Numbered from the stretch's first letter, positions 1 to 11,709 are shown. The stretch is 64,000 nt of DNA from Sinohyriopsis cumingii (GCA_028554795.2 CM068828.1:7271720-7335719); one strand, 5' to 3'. Translations and numbers: made by a program. The notes: generated by a model not told the origin, from the letters alone.

Positions 1-2290
1 TATGATAACACCGTTTGGAAGATACAGATGGGCTCGACTACCGTTCGGACTGAATGTATCCAGTGAAATATTTCAGCGGAAACTGAATGAAGCTCTTAGC
101 GACCTTGAAGGCATATTTACAATTGCGGATGATATTATCATCGTTGGTTGTGGTGATAATGAAATAGCAGCTCAGAAAGACAATGATGAAAAGCTGGCAA
201 AGCTTTACAAACGCTGTGAAGAGAGGCACATTGTTTTGAATGAAGGAAAGAAGGACATGGGCCCTGAAATCACTTTCCATGGACACAGAATCACACCACA
301 AGGTATCAAGCCAGATAACGATAAAATCAAAGCTGTTCTTGAAATGAATGCTCCGACGGACGTTACTGAAATCAAACGATTTTGTGGATTGGTACAGTAT
401 ATGGCTAAATTTGTGCCAAATCTGTCTGAGACTCTTGAACCATTGAGAAACCTGACTAGAAAGAACACACCGTGGAAATGGATAAAACAATGCACGGAAG
501 CTTTTGAAAGAGTGAAACAACTGTTAAAGCAAACAGATGTGTTAGCAATCTACGATCCAAATAAGGACTTGGTACTACAAGTTGATAGTAGTAAAGATGG
601 CCTAGGAGCTGCTCTGCTGCAAGATGGACACCCACTTGAGTTTGCATCAAGATCTTTGAAACCAGCTGAAAGGAACTGGGCACAAATAGAAAAAGAAGCG
701 CTTGCAGTATTGTATGGGCTAGAGAGGTTCGATCAGTACACATATGGTCGCCCAGTGATTGTTGAAAACGACCATAAACCTCTGGAAACCATCCTGAAGA
801 AACCACTCAGTCAAGCACCAAAGCGGCTACAAGACATTCTAATGAAGATGTTTAGATACAATGTTACGTTTCGGTACGTCAAAGGATCTGAATTAATCAT
901 TGCGGACACACTAAGTCGTGCTTATAGTTTGTCAGATGACACTGAACTGACTAGGCTGAAAGTATGTGAGGTCGAAATGTTTGATAAAATTCCGGATGCG
1001 CGAATTACAGAAATCAGGAGAGAAACTGCCAAAGACACAACTTGTCAGTTGTTGATTGACCGTATTATAGAAGGATGGCCCAAAAACAAAAATGACCTAA
1101 AGCCTGAAGTGAGACCTTATTTCTCTATCAGAGACACACTGAGCTTTTATGACGGTATAATACTGAAAGGGGAAGCTGTTTTAATTCCAAAAGCTTGGAG
1201 AGGACAAATTAAAGAACGTTTACATAGTGCCCACCTTGGCTTTGACAGTATGGTTAGGAGAGCACGAGGAACCGTTTTCTGGATGGGAATGAATCAAGAA
1301 ATAAGACAATTAGCAGACAATTGTGAACACTGCATGGAGAGAAAGCCAAAACTCCAGAAAGAGCCCCTGCGGCAACATGATGACGGCAACTACCCATGGG
1401 AGAAAATTGGGTTAGACTTGTTTGAAATACAGGGTAGAAACTATTTGCTGGCGATTGATTATTACTCAAATTTTATAGACGTTGATTTACTCACCACAAC
1501 ATCATCAAGTCAAGTCATTATCAAACTCAAGAAGCAGTTTGCGCAATTTGGAATACCTAGAATAATCATCAGCGATGGTGGACGACAATTTACGTCTGAC
1601 GAATTCAGTCAGTTCACGAAACAGTGGGGCATTCAACATCACGTGACTTCTCCTCATCACCCAAAGTCAAATGGCAAAGCCGAAGCCGGTGTGAAGATTA
1701 TAAAAGGCATGATGGTTAAATGCCTGAACTCTAGGACTGATCAGTACGAAGCACTGCTAGAACTAAGGAATACTCCAAGACAGGACACTGGTCTAAGTCC
1801 GGCCCAAATGATGTTTGGGAGAGAAACAAGATCAATGCTACCTTTGGTTCAAAAGAAGTCGCCCAGAAACAAGAAGCGAGATGCTAGGAAGGACTGTATC
1901 AAGAAAAGTTATGACCGCAGTGCTAGAATTAAACTAAAACTTGAAAACAGTCAGCCTGTATATTTCCGACACAAACCAGATAAACCCTGGAGAAAAGGTG
2001 TTATTACAGAATCAAACGACCGAAACTGTATTGTAACTTCAACGGATGGTGTTCAATACAAGAGAAATAGTGAACACATAAGACCGACATCAATCCCAGT
2101 ACAAATCCGCGATAAATCACCGGAAAGAACAACTGTACAGGAGCAAACGGCTGACACGCATGTAAAGGAACCTGATCAGAGGCGTCCCGTACCAGAGTCG
2201 ACATGCCTGGAATCAGCGACTACACCAGTTATAAGACCCAGGCGCGAAGTGAAGACACCAACCTATCTCAAAGACTATGTGAGGTTTTGA
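1..2290 (+). CDS. Ty3/Gypsy retrotransposon pol (RT, RNase H, integrase), 5' cut by window edge
   Basis: This is the C-terminal 762 residues of a retrotransposon polyprotein that copies element RNA to DNA and integrates it. The reading frame enters from outside the window inside the RT palm; the methionine at base 2 is internal. Numbered from there, the RT catalytic box reads IADDII at about 41-46, a variant of the usual Y/F-x-DD. RNase H follows at about 190-305, with VDSS (D194) and NDHKPL (D257). The integrase zinc finger has H408, H411, C441 and C444. The integrase core has D472, D525 and E561, giving the expected D,D-35-E spacing. No stop or frameshift interrupts this stretch, so the copy is young or recently active. 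The linker wording (KPLSQAPKRLQ, ADTLSRA) resembles the Mag/K02A2.6-like group. Clade assignment is by eye. Confidence 0.93.
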   Translation, partial: MITPFGRYRWARLPFGLNVSSEIFQRKLNEALSDLEGIFTIADDIIIVGCGDNEIAAQKDNDEKLAKLYKRCEERHIVLNEGKKDMGPEITFHGHRITPQGIKPDNDKIKAVLEMNAPTDVTEIKRFCGLVQYMAKFVPNLSETLEPLRNLTRKNTPWKWIKQCTEAFERVKQLLKQTDVLAIYDPNKDLVLQVDSSKDGLGAALLQDGHPLEFASRSLKPAERNWAQIEKEALAVLYGLERFDQYTYGRPVIVENDHKPLETILKKPLSQAPKRLQDILMKMFRYNVTFRYVKGSELIIADTLSRAYSLSDDTELTRLKVCEVEMFDKIPDARITEIRRETAKDTTCQLLIDRIIEGWPKNKNDLKPEVRPYFSIRDTLSFYDGIILKGEAVLIPKAWRGQIKERLHSAHLGFDSMVRRARGTVFWMGMNQEIRQLADNCEHCMERKPKLQKEPLRQHDDGNYPWEKIGLDLFEIQGRNYLLAIDYYSNFIDVDLLTTTSSSQVIIKLKKQFAQFGIPRIIISDGGRQFTSDEFSQFTKQWGIQHHVTSPHHPKSNGKAEAGVKIIKGMMVKCLNSRTDQYEALLELRNTPRQDTGLSPAQMMFGRETRSMLPLVQKKSPRNKKRDARKDCIKKSYDRSARIKLKLENSQPVYFRHKPDKPWRKGVITESNDRNCIVTSTDGVQYKRNSEHIRPTSIPVQIRDKSPERTTVQEQTADTHVKEPDQRRPVPESTCLESATTPVIRPRREVKTPTYLKDYVRF

Positions 2291-2580
2291 GTCAGTTTTA
2301 TGCAGTTGTGAGGGACATAATAATCCCCTGTAGTGATCTAGAAATGTTTTCAAGTGTTAAGTTATTGTTAGCTAAATTAGTTGAATTTATTTGCATTGCA
2401 TTTTGATGACTGCATAGTATAAAATCCTGTCTTCTTTAAATCATTTTCAGTTAAAGTCTAGTCAATAATTTTTATCTTAGTCAAAAAATCCAAAGCCAGT
2501 ACTTTTTGTAACTGTAAATTTTATAACCTGTTAACTTGTTCATAAATTGATGTTTTGTTTAGATCTCAATTAGTTTCGTT

Positions 2581-3100
2581 AGAGAAAAAGGGATGTTGAT
2601 ATGATCCAAGAAAGACAACTGTTACTCTCTATTCTGTAGTGGTCTTGAAGGAGTTACCTTCGTGTGTGTTGATTAAACACGTGACTTGTGTTTTCGTCTA
2701 CGAGCTATTCTTTTGAAGATATCACCACTTTTGATGATACGAGCATGCTATCAACAAGTACTACTAGAACAGAGACCAAATGTGTAACGTGTTTCCAATG
2801 AATGGCTAACTTTTTTTAAGTGTTTGAGTATCTCTGCTACGGATGTAAATGTCTCACAATCAAGATGGTTGAGAGACAATGAGAAACATGCCAATTTGTT
2901 ATAAAATCAAAACTGAAAATTGTTGTGGGGCAATGAGAAGTATGCCAGTTGTTATAATAATTCTGACCTTTAATCAAGAAGGGTCCATGATGTTAGCTTG
3001 AGTTGTCTTCAGAATAGTCATCATTGTTGGATACGAACTCTATAAAAGTTTATATATTGTACAAGGAATTAACCTGAATACCTCAATAAAATATCTCACA
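2581..3100 (+). mobile_element. Polypurine tract and probable 3' LTR of the Ty3/Gypsy element
   Basis: A purine run (GAGAAAAAGGGA, about 2581-2592) is followed immediately by TGTTGATATG at about 2593, the expected layout of a plus-strand primer site next to an LTR starting with TG. A possible LTR end in CA lies near 3100, just after an AATAAA at 3085-3090. The length of about 510 bp is normal for this superfamily. The 5' LTR lies outside the window, so neither the exact end nor the target-site duplication can be confirmed. Confidence 0.5.
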
Positions 3101-3307
3101 GGGATGCTTCCTGCGATTATTATTGATTATTTTTAACTGTATTTTTAGGGTAGAATTATTCTCATATTCTGTAATTCGTCATCGTCCAATGATATCCACT
3201 ACAATAACTGTTTAGTTAGACCTAAAACTTAGAGACGAATAATGACGGCAACATTTTGTACCCGAGATGAGTCTCATAATGGGTTCACTCTAAAAACGTA
3301 CTTAGGA

Positions 3308-3308
3308 G

Positions 3309-3379
<71 letters not shown>
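3308..3379. repeat. (AT)n microsatellite
   Basis: About 72 bases of uninterrupted alternating AT, directly joined to the palindromic element that follows. Confidence 0.97.
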
Positions 3380-3384
<5 letters not shown>

Positions 3385-3508
3385 GCTGTATCATTGATAT
3401 ACCACGAGCTATATAAAATTTCATTAAAAGGAAACGAGGGTTAACGACGTCCCTTCTAATGAACAATTTATTTTACGAGTGGTGTATCATATATACAGTG
3501 TACATACT
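3380..3508. repeat. Imperfect palindromic element beside the AT run
   Basis: The left arm begins CACGCTGTATCATTGATA and the right arm ends TGTATCATATATACAGTG, which are imperfect reverse complements. Inside them TCATTAAAAGG faces CCTTCTAATGA, and the centre lies near GACGTC at about 3450. The whole ~128 bp can fold back on itself. It looks like a small fold-back/MITE whose end is attached to a TA microsatellite; no target-site duplication was recognised. Nothing else is seen between here and 4070 apart from AT-rich sequence. Confidence 0.55.
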
Positions 3509-4071
3509 ATACATATATTGGATTTGTATCACATACAAATACAGATACTTGCATTTCTAGCGCAGTTAACATTGATTACAAGCAAGTCTATTGACGGAAT
3601 AAATGAAACCCAGCACCTGTCCAATGCGACTATACAAAATGTAGCTACGCTTTTGCGAATAATCAGTCTCCTTTGCAAATTGACAAATTGCTTCTTTTAC
3701 TTTTAAAAACTTCTATTTACATTCATATTGATTAAATAAATGTAAAACTATGATTTAAATAAGAAAAATCGTTTAAATGAAAAAAAGTAGAGCACTACAA
3801 GCAGAGAGAAGAAATTCTGGACTATGTTTAATTTATTTTGAAGACTGGGATTATTATTTTATTACAACGCTAATGATTAATTAGTGGAAATTCAAAACGT
3901 ATTTAGATAATATAGAAGCAATAACTTACTGTTGAAGTATAACCTGATGTTGAAACAATATTTATATATGCACCTTAATGCGCCATGGGAAGATCACAAT
4001 TTTTGCTATACCAATAGCATTGGTATATCAAACTCCTTTATACCAGTACTTTAAAAGCCACGTTATTGTTA

Positions 4072-4073
<2 letters not shown>

Positions 4074-4132
<59 letters not shown>
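4074..4132. repeat. (AT)n microsatellite
   Basis: An uninterrupted alternating AT run of about 58 bases. Confidence 0.97.
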
Positions 4133-4134
<2 letters not shown>

Positions 4135-4242
4135 CAAACTTAGGCCTGCCGAACTTTATCATTGATTTGATTGCCATTCGTGAGCGCCTAAACTTACTCG
4201 ACACAATATATAACCTGGAATGTAAAGATATGCTATCAAGCA

Positions 4243-4873
4243 CTTTACATACATACATACATACATACATGCATACATATATACATACATATATAGATAC
4301 ATACATACATATATACATATTTACATACATACATACATATATATATACATACATACACACGCACACACATACATACATATATACATACATATATACACAC
4401 ATACATACATATATACATACATACGTACACACATACACACGCACACATACACACATACATACATAACTACATACATACATACATATTTACATACATACAT
4501 GCATACATATATACATACATATATACATACATACGCACACATACTTACATATATACATGCACACATACATACATATATACATACATACACACGCACACAT
4601 ACATACATACACACACGTACGTAAATACATACATACATACATACATACATACATACATACATGCATGCATGCATATATACATACATACACACATACATAC
4701 ATACATACAATACATACATACATACATACATACATACACACATACAAGCATACATACATACATACAAGCATACATACATACATGCATGCATGCATGCATA
4801 CATACATACATACATACATACATACATACATACATACATACATACATACATACGCACATACATACATACATGA
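4243..4873. repeat. (CATA)n microsatellite, ~630 bp
   Basis: A tetranucleotide CATA array with interspersed CACA, TATA, GCAT and CGTA variants. It produces long spurious open frames (Tyr/His/Ile/Thr-rich forward, Met/Tyr/Val/Cys-rich reverse) that should not be annotated as genes. The largest uniform block is the last ~80 bp. This is unusually long for a tetranucleotide array. Confidence 0.97.
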
Positions 4874-4948
4874 GGAGACAAATAACAAAAATGAAAAATA
4901 TTGTATCTAACAGTTATTTAACAGGATAAATACATTTTCAACGACTGC

Positions 4949-5272
4949 TCCGGTGACCTAGTGGTTAGAGCGTCCGCCTCGGATGTGGGAGGTCGCGGGT
5001 TCGTAACCCCGGCCGAATTATACCAAACACTTATGACAATGGTAACAACAACTGCCTCGCTTGGATCTCAGCATTAAGAGGTTAGTGTTAGGACTGGTCG
5101 GCCTGGTGTGATGATAATGTGACTGGGTGAGACATCATGCTACATGTCTGCTGCATGATGCCCCAGTGCTGGACATAACTATAAACTGTCACACTGCAGA
5201 TATCGTAGCGATATGACTGAAACATTGTTCAATCTACGTTAAAAATACAAAATCACACACACACACATTTTC
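4949..5272 (+). mobile_element. tRNA-derived SINE, full-length copy
   Basis: The head has a pol III A box (CTAGTGGTTAGAG) and a B box within GGTCGCGGGTTCGTAACCC, about 35 bp apart as in a tRNA gene. A ~220-bp body follows, and the element ends in (AC)n after TACGTTAAAAATACAAAATC. Three further copies of the same family lie at 13.4-13.76, 42.79-43.08 and 55.44-55.65 kb, in opposite orientation, with matching body sequence. The head is tRNA-like but carries an altered stem, so this is a SINE and not a functional tRNA gene. Confidence 0.85.
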
Positions 5273-6819
5273 AACAACATGCTGCTATGTAAGTGGAATG
5301 TCAAAACAAAGAAAACAAGTTCACTCACGCATCCACTTTCTGTGGAACAGAAGGAAAAAAATAATTGACGCTTTTACCTTTGTTGACGGATTCAATTTAA
5401 TAAAATACAGCTGGGTAATCAAATATTTCTCACAAAAAGGGATACATAAATAAATATAAAGTATGAAGCAAGTGCTTATGAACTTAAATGCATGGTAATT
5501 CATGATCTGTTGCAACCTATCAGGCGGTGATGAAATGAAAACAAGTTTAATATGACCCCCCCCCCCAACAAAAAAAAAAGAAATCATAACAAAAACCACA
5601 ACTGAGAAAATTCTGCTGATTTCAGCTGATCATAAAAGAGTAACACATGTGTCTAATTATTATCTAGGCTTCAATAATATGAATTAGCAACAAATGAAAG
5701 ACTGTGTTTCCCAGAAAGAGTACTAATTTCTCGTTTCGTACAATATTATCTTGTGTACTTTATTCGTTCCACAAGTGTAATTATCAGTGAATGATTGAAC
5801 AGATAGTATTCAATTTATTGTTTAGATTTGATAGTAAATAACGACATGACACTCTGCCAGAGGTGGATAAAATATCGTTTAACACCCTTCTTTTCGGGGG
5901 TGGGTGGGTGGGTAGGAGGCGCAAAACAAGAAGGTGAAGTGGCTGTGTTTCCTGCATTATAAATTTTGTTTATGGCATACTTTTAATCGCTCAACTGAAA
6001 AGAAAACTTCCTTTAGGTCACGTTCCGACTGTTTGGAGCTAATTTTTTGGGAGGGGTGTGACTCTCTCCCACCTGCCCCTGCTCCGCATTTTGGTATGAA
6101 ACGTCTTCACAACGTCAAAAAGTAATCGCATTATGTATGCAAGTGGCGATAACTCTGGCAAACAACGCTCGATCACGGCAATTCTCAAGCAACTCGGTGA
6201 CATACCAATTTTTTGGTTTCAGTTAATTTTAATCAACTAGTCTACTTTTACTAATATGAGGTCGCTTCACAAAAATTGATGAGGAATGATAATTTGGAAA
6301 ATTTGTATTTTTATAACTAATGCTATTTAAACAAAATAACAACTATCTCATCATATGATAAATATCACATCTGTCCGAAAGCTCCAAGTTATAAGATAAA
6401 GAACGATAGTCAAAAGAGAACCATATCATTATGGTATCATCTGCACAAGTTCAGTAAAAGAAAGCTCTCTAGTGAGTTAATGATTTAAAAATTAAATTAA
6501 AGGATGATTAGCGTAGAATACTTCTTTTCAAATTCCTATATGTGTATGATCGTGTTTCCATTGTAGAAGAACGGTGCAGGAATCCTCTATCCTACTTCAC
6601 ACGTGACCTTTATCATGACTAATGGATTACTTTGACTGTCTACTGCAAAACATAATGCATACAAAGTATCAAACAATCTGCAATTTCGATTATCACTTGA
6701 ACATTCTTTTTCAATAATCGAGAAAAACATTTATGGCATCACACTGATGTACTTAAACGAGCAGAGGTTGAAGTTAAGTGTCCCACAAACAGGCGGTTTC
6801 GTACTGGTCGACTTAGATA
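5273..6819. other. AT-rich stretch without recognised genes
   Basis: This stretch holds short homopolymer runs (C13 followed by A-rich sequence near 5560-5580; a GGGT-rich patch near 5900) and short spurious frames. No splice-bounded exon, RNA gene or transposase was recognised. Confidence 0.6.
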
Positions 6820-7049
6820 CGTGCACGGCTTCTTTAGTGTAATTTTAAGTCGAAATCAGAAATGTAAGGAAAAGAATCCTTCAAATGCTTTAGGAATGGA
6901 AAAATCCACCTCGGGAACAAAATCTTGCGTCTGATACTCGGCAAAACCTAAGTGTCTGACTCAAAAATGTGACCCTCGGGTGGAATTTTCTTATCCTATA
7001 CTGATGCTTACGAAAAAGAATTCCTTAAATCTCAGTCGAACCGTACGTG
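6820..7049. repeat. Fold-back repeat, arms ~80-95 bp
   Basis: The arm ending in AAAAATCCACCTCGGG at about 6915 faces CCCTCGGGTGGAATTTTC from about 6973. The similarity extends outward through TAAGGAAAAGAATCCTT against AAAAAGAATTCCTTAAAT, to CGTGCACGG against CCGTACGTG. The spacer is ~57 bp. It is a decayed inverted-repeat element, probably a MITE; its family is unknown. Confidence 0.6.
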
Positions 7050-7209
7050 ATGAATGCTATATGGTACGATATATGAACATGACGTCATTCAATAAACAAG
7101 GTACACGTATATGCAATGGAGGCTACTGAAGATTGTCTGAGGTATATCCCCAAAGTACTGGCGGAAACACCTGAGCGTCTTCCGATTGCAGCCAACATAA
7201 ATAGAGGAT

Positions 7210-7347
7210 CTCAAATGGGTAACGATTTAATATTGAATTTATGAAACGAGTTGAATAATGTCCAGCTTTTGCAAGCCTTGGCGATCAAAAACTGGACATT
7301 ATTTAACGAGTTTCATAAATTTAATATTAAATCATTACCAATTTGAG
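7210..7347. repeat. Long hairpin, 56-bp arms
   Basis: Arms 7210-7265 and 7292-7347 are reverse complements with only a handful of mismatches (outer CTCAAATGGGTAA against TTACCAATTTGAG; inner AATAATGTCCAG against CTGGACATTATT). The loop is 26 bp. Transcription on either strand would give a long RNA hairpin. It most resembles a small fold-back MITE; a hairpin small-RNA source is a second possibility. Confidence 0.8.
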
Positions 7348-8681
7348 TCTTTTTATCACACAGTTTTATTTCAGTAGAAATTATTCAGATAGAACGAATG
7401 ATTTCGTTCATTCTGACAGACGCTGTACCTTTCATTTGTTGTGCGTAAAAAATAGTCTCAAAGTTGAAATAATAAAAGTATATAATAGATTTTTGATAAT
7501 TATAAATAAAAGAATACGTGTCAATCCAAATATATAGAACAGTTTGCTAAAGACAAAACATTTGTCTACACAAAATGTCTAATGCGTGTAATGTCACATT
7601 GTTTGATATAGTCTACAGTACCGGTTTGAGCTGGCCTACACAACTCAGTGACAATGTTTACGTTACAATTCTACTTTACAACTAAACATATTTTTATGAA
7701 AAGAAGATTACTGGATGCAGAAATATACACATTTACTGTAATGTATTTGTGACTAGATATTTGCAGTGTTTGATTTGGAACGTTGGATTATACAGAAGAT
7801 ATATACAGATCTCTTTTTTGAGTCGGACTTGCATCACATATTTCCCGCGTAAATGCGCTACGGTTGAATAAGTTCTGTCAGTTGGGGAGACCGGTTTATG
7901 TCTATATTCTTCTGTGAACAAAGGTGAGTTTATTTACTTCAGTCAGTTCACATATAAACCAAGCTTGTATATAGGGTGGATTCCATGCCACAGATATACT
8001 GCCCATCCATCCCCACCCCCACACTCGTTATCATCCTAGCATTACTGGTAGTTTTACTTGTTGTTATTGTTCTTGTATTGGGAGTTTTGCCATTTTTCAT
8101 GTTGTGATATATTATACATGACATAACCAACCCCTATGGGGGTAAATTGGCAATACTGAAGCAGATGAGATCATTTTTTCCCAATTCCCTTTCGCCAGTC
8201 GAATTAAAAAATGGCGGCCAAAAATATTCAATGAAAACAAAAAATTCCAGAAGGCGAGGTTAAAAAAAAGTTTTCGCACGATCGCAGTCAATCATTAAAG
8301 AGAATACTGCACAATAATTTCACGGGCTTATTTCGACCAATCTGAATCACATAGAGTGATATGTATAATATAAAAAATATGAAACTGCACACACTGAAGG
8401 CAAAGTGTACCGACTATGGGATAAGTCTTATGTTCTTGGCAAATGTTGTTACTGAACTAATTCGAACTACATAAAAAAACTACATCAAGAAAGAAGTAAA
8501 CAAAAACCTGTTACGACACTGACAACAAAGCATAATGACTTTGATATATCTATGTAAAAAGAGCCATTATGGTCTCTGTTTGCATGGCTGATAAAACTGT
8601 TGTCACCATACAATACTAAAGAGTCTATGTCATTCATAATGTTCTTTCTAACAATGAAAGCAGACTACAGATGGAAGATCG

Positions 8682-8683
<2 letters not shown>
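7348..8683. other. AT-rich stretch without recognised genes
   Basis: Only short chance frames are present. A pyrimidine-rich patch lies near 8010-8030. No motif, exon or repeat family was recognised. Confidence 0.55.

Positions 8684-8738
<55 letters not shown>
8684..8738. repeat. (AT)n microsatellite
   Basis: About 54 bases of alternating AT, followed by the CTGCCCAC-type repeat region. Confidence 0.97.
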
Positions 8739-8741
<3 letters not shown>

Positions 8742-8979
8742 GTTTTAGGTGCGTTGTGGGCAGTCATCCCGAAAGTGGGTTTACGGGAAGGACATGATAT
8801 AGTTTACATTTCAAATCAAAATACATATACATAGGTTGTATTTCTTACATAGTAATTATGTATATGTTGAAAATAAGTATATACACTTATGTTATAGTCC
8901 TATTCATGTTTTCGGTTCGTGGGCAGATATATATATTTCATGGGCAGTTTTGACCTTTAGGTTGAAGATGACAAAGTAA

Positions 8980-9100
8980 CTGCCCAAAAATACGTTCACG
9001 AAGAACAAACATATAGCATTCTGCCCGTGAATACGGTCACGGGAACAATATATAGCGTACTGCCCACGAATACGTTCACAAGTAACAAATATATAGCATG
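8980..9100. repeat. Tandem ~40-bp repeat containing CTGCCCACGAATACG
   Basis: Three head-to-tail units start at 8980, 9021 and 9060 (41, 39 and 41 bp), each reading CTGCCC-NNNAATACG-(T/G)TCAC and ending in ATATAGCNT. Related GGGCAG/CTGCCC words also occur at 8757, 8930-8947 and 9587, and again at 58.75-59.25 kb around the ZNFX1-like 3' end. Confidence 0.8.
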
Positions 9101-10576
9101 ACTTTCCGGTGTGCGCGCGCAAAATGGTTGTCAAGACACGACGATAAACATTAATCTATTAAAGCATCCTTTGCAATGGCCAGCGTACATATAGCGGACG
9201 TGAGGTTCGTTTTTCACAGCTTGTTTGAAATAAATGGATGATTATATATCCAGTGTAACAACTTGTCTTGACAGCTTATGGATGCTAATGTTTGACATTT
9301 ATTGTGAAGATGATTGTTCACTGCTTGTTGATGAATTCGTAGCTTCTGTTAATCGATGCTATAGCTCAATTTAACTGTCATACACTGATATGTTTAAGTC
9401 TGCTTGCACAGTTAACTATGCAGAGTTATGGAAATATAACAAATTGGTTTTAATAACTTTCAGAGTTTGTTTTACTATTACTCAATATTTGTTTCAAGTA
9501 CTATAAAGGCTGTGATAGGTTGGGTGGCTTAGATTACAAATCAGGCCCTTCTCACTTGGGGGGGTGGGGGGGGTGGGGGGTGGGTACTGCCCATTATGAA
9601 TATTACTGGTCCTAGATGTCCAACCTGATATTTATGACATATAGGTTCAACATCTTACTGCCAGCAGAAATGGTGTTCTGTAGTATTTTTCCCAGTCAAT
9701 AGTTTATGGATATATTATGTCATGTACTATGCTTGTTTAATTCTCTCATCTCAGTTCTGACGTTACCATTGAATGCTATAATGTTCCCAGACATCCGGTA
9801 TTCTTGGTTATTAAAATTATATATATACACAGATAACTGAAGGTGAGTTCTCATTATTCCCTAACAATTGTAATTAGTGGGGCTGTAGCAATTGATGGTC
9901 TGAGAATTCAAGTTAACTGGTTCAAAACTTGGGTAAACAACAAACTGTTTTCTTCCTTTGACAGGCATCATAAAGTTTTGCATCTTTGTCTCTCTGATGA
10001 CTGTGGTACACAAGTTACAGACTTTGCCTTAGAATGAGCCTGATTTTTGATACTTGTTACTGAATGGGGTGGGGTAGGGAAGTAACAAAATTATTAAAGG
10101 TGGAATGTATGCAAACCATGCTGGAAATAGATATGTGCCAGCAACTGCAACATGTAAGCTTCAATCAATTTGGAAACTATAAGCTTTATCCTGTAAATAT
10201 TAACAGTTCACACCCTGTATAAAAGGTGATTTTGTGTTTGATTAACTGGAACTGTTAATTTATTATGTTAAGGAATTTATTGTTTTAACCCTAGTAAATG
10301 TAATATAATTAGGTCAAAAGTTCCAGTTTGTTTATTGTTTCCAGAGTTGATTATTGTAACTGGAAGAACCTGTTTCTAAGTGTTAAATGAAACGAAAGAG
10401 ATATTGTTTACTCAAGTGATATAAAATAAAAGTTTAAAATGAACTGAAAGAAATATTGTTTATTCAAGTGATACAAAATAAATGCAAAAGTGTATATTCA
10501 TTAAGAAGTGTATTGTCAATTGCAAATAAATGAAGATTTATCTTATTTTGTTCTTTACTTGTGTACAAAATTATAC
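9101..10576. other. Mostly non-coding; weak exon-like frames near 9.87-10.04 kb
   Basis: A forward frame from about 9877 to 10036 (through IQVNWFKTW and CLSDDCGTQVTDFAL) follows a possible acceptor TAATTAG. The opposite strand is also partly open here, so neither can be chosen. A G-rich run lies near 9557-9585. Nothing else was recognised. Confidence 0.3.
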
Positions 10577-10742
10577 CTGGATTGGGCAATAATTACTTGG
10601 ACTCCATTTGGAAAAGAAAAATCTTTATGTCCTAAATACCTAATGTTCATATCATAATGCTCTTTTAATGGATGATTATGCTTTTCAGCTGACGTTACCA
10701 TATTGCCAAGTGAACTAATAGTATGGTCTTCGGTGTGGCCCA
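10577..10742 (-). CDS. Exon-like open frame, unknown protein
   Basis: On the minus strand a 166-base open stretch is bounded by an acceptor-like TGTGATTAG and a donor-like CAG/GTATAA. It encodes a hydrophilic peptide beginning GHTEDHTISSLGN and ending FPNGVQVIIAQS. The product was not recognised. The amino-acid mix looks protein-like and the boundaries fit the GT-AG rule, but no partner exon in compatible phase was identified. It may be a host exon or a transposon remnant. Confidence 0.25.
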
Positions 10743-10982
10743 CTAATCACATTTGTAAATGAATTATGCATACAATAGAGAAATAGCTCTTAAAATATCT
10801 TATGAGTTGAACAATGTGTGTACAGAAATAAACATGAAGCAAATCTTTGAACTTGTATGCCACACATGCAAGTGAATTGGTGGTTTTCATATGTAACTTG
10901 TGTACTCTTATGGCTTTTGTCTATATTACTTTTAGCCATTTCTATTCACACACCAGAACACAACCTTTTTTGTCTGATTCAG

Positions 10983-11068
10983 GTACTAATGCAAAACTTA
11001 TTTCAGCTGTAACTGAAGTATACAGAATTTTTCCTGACGTTGAGGCCTACTGTGTAGACAGTATAGCT
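10983..11068 (+). CDS. Exon-like open frame, unknown protein
   Basis: An 86-base stretch preceded by TTTTTTGTCTGATTCAG and followed by GTAAGTC, both good splice-site matches. It encodes a peptide through AKLISAVTEVYRIFPDVEAY. A second protein-like frame (VEENDIYPVPFRVILKK) follows at about 11108, after another AG. Function not recognised; a pseudogene is possible. Confidence 0.25.
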
Positions 11069-11544
11069 GTAAGTCATCAAATCAAATGGAAGACAACAGT
11101 GTGCAGTTGAAGAAAATGATATATACCCAGTACCATTTAGAGTTATCTTAAAGAAAAGTCACAATGCACACTGATACAAGTAGTTTTAGAAAATGCATTT
11201 GTTCCACATACATTTTAACTTAACCCAAAAGTTCAGTCTCTTGCCTAAAATTCAATCAGATGTATGCATTTATTCCATAAAACACAAATATATAATGAAC
11301 CAAATCATTTTCATTATTGAGTTAGGTAGTAGGCTATGTTAAAGAGTGCAATCACTTTATCGATTTCTTTTTCCATTACATTTTTATTTATTATAAAATG
11401 ACATTTCTTAGTGGAGTGCTAGCAACTGTAACTTGAGGAATATTTTGTACATGCTGGCCTAAGTGTCATGAATATACTGTGCTACATTTTGCTTTATTAG
11501 GTATAATACTATCATGAGACTTGCTTGATTAAATCCTGAATTTG

Positions 11545-11709
11545 TCAGTTACACTTATAAGTCCACTGGTAGAATTTAAAATCTGTGACAGTTTGGGAAC
11601 CTTTTTTGCAGTAACTGCAAATCACTTTGCCTTCACAGTCAATGAATTCAAACCATTGATAATTGTCAAACCATTGTGACTGAAAATGTGATTGTCTCTT
11701 AGTTGTGTC
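11545..11709 (-). pseudogene. TTF-type zinc-finger remnant of a hAT-like transposase
   Basis: A minus-strand frame encodes FQSQWFDNYQWFEF followed by CEGKVICSYCKKG. This matches the pattern of the TTF/BED-like finger at the start of many hAT-derived proteins (F-x2-x-W followed by a W/F pair, then C-x2-C). A stop lies just upstream and another after 49 codons, and no transposase catalytic region was seen nearby, so this is a fragment. The family call rests on a short motif only. Confidence 0.45.

Noticed and set aside
4028-4929. Several open frames of 70-186 codons on both strands
   Set aside because: They are translations of the CATA/TA microsatellites (Tyr-Ile-His-Thr or Met-Tyr-Val-Cys repeats), not genes.
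4949-5020. tRNA gene
   Set aside because: A and B boxes are present, but the cloverleaf stems are altered and the sequence continues into a repeated SINE body; the same applies at 13.7, 24.4, 43.05, 47.6 and 55.6 kb.
5934-6125. 63-codon plus-strand frame
   Set aside because: Low-complexity surroundings and no recognisable sequence; not supported as a gene.
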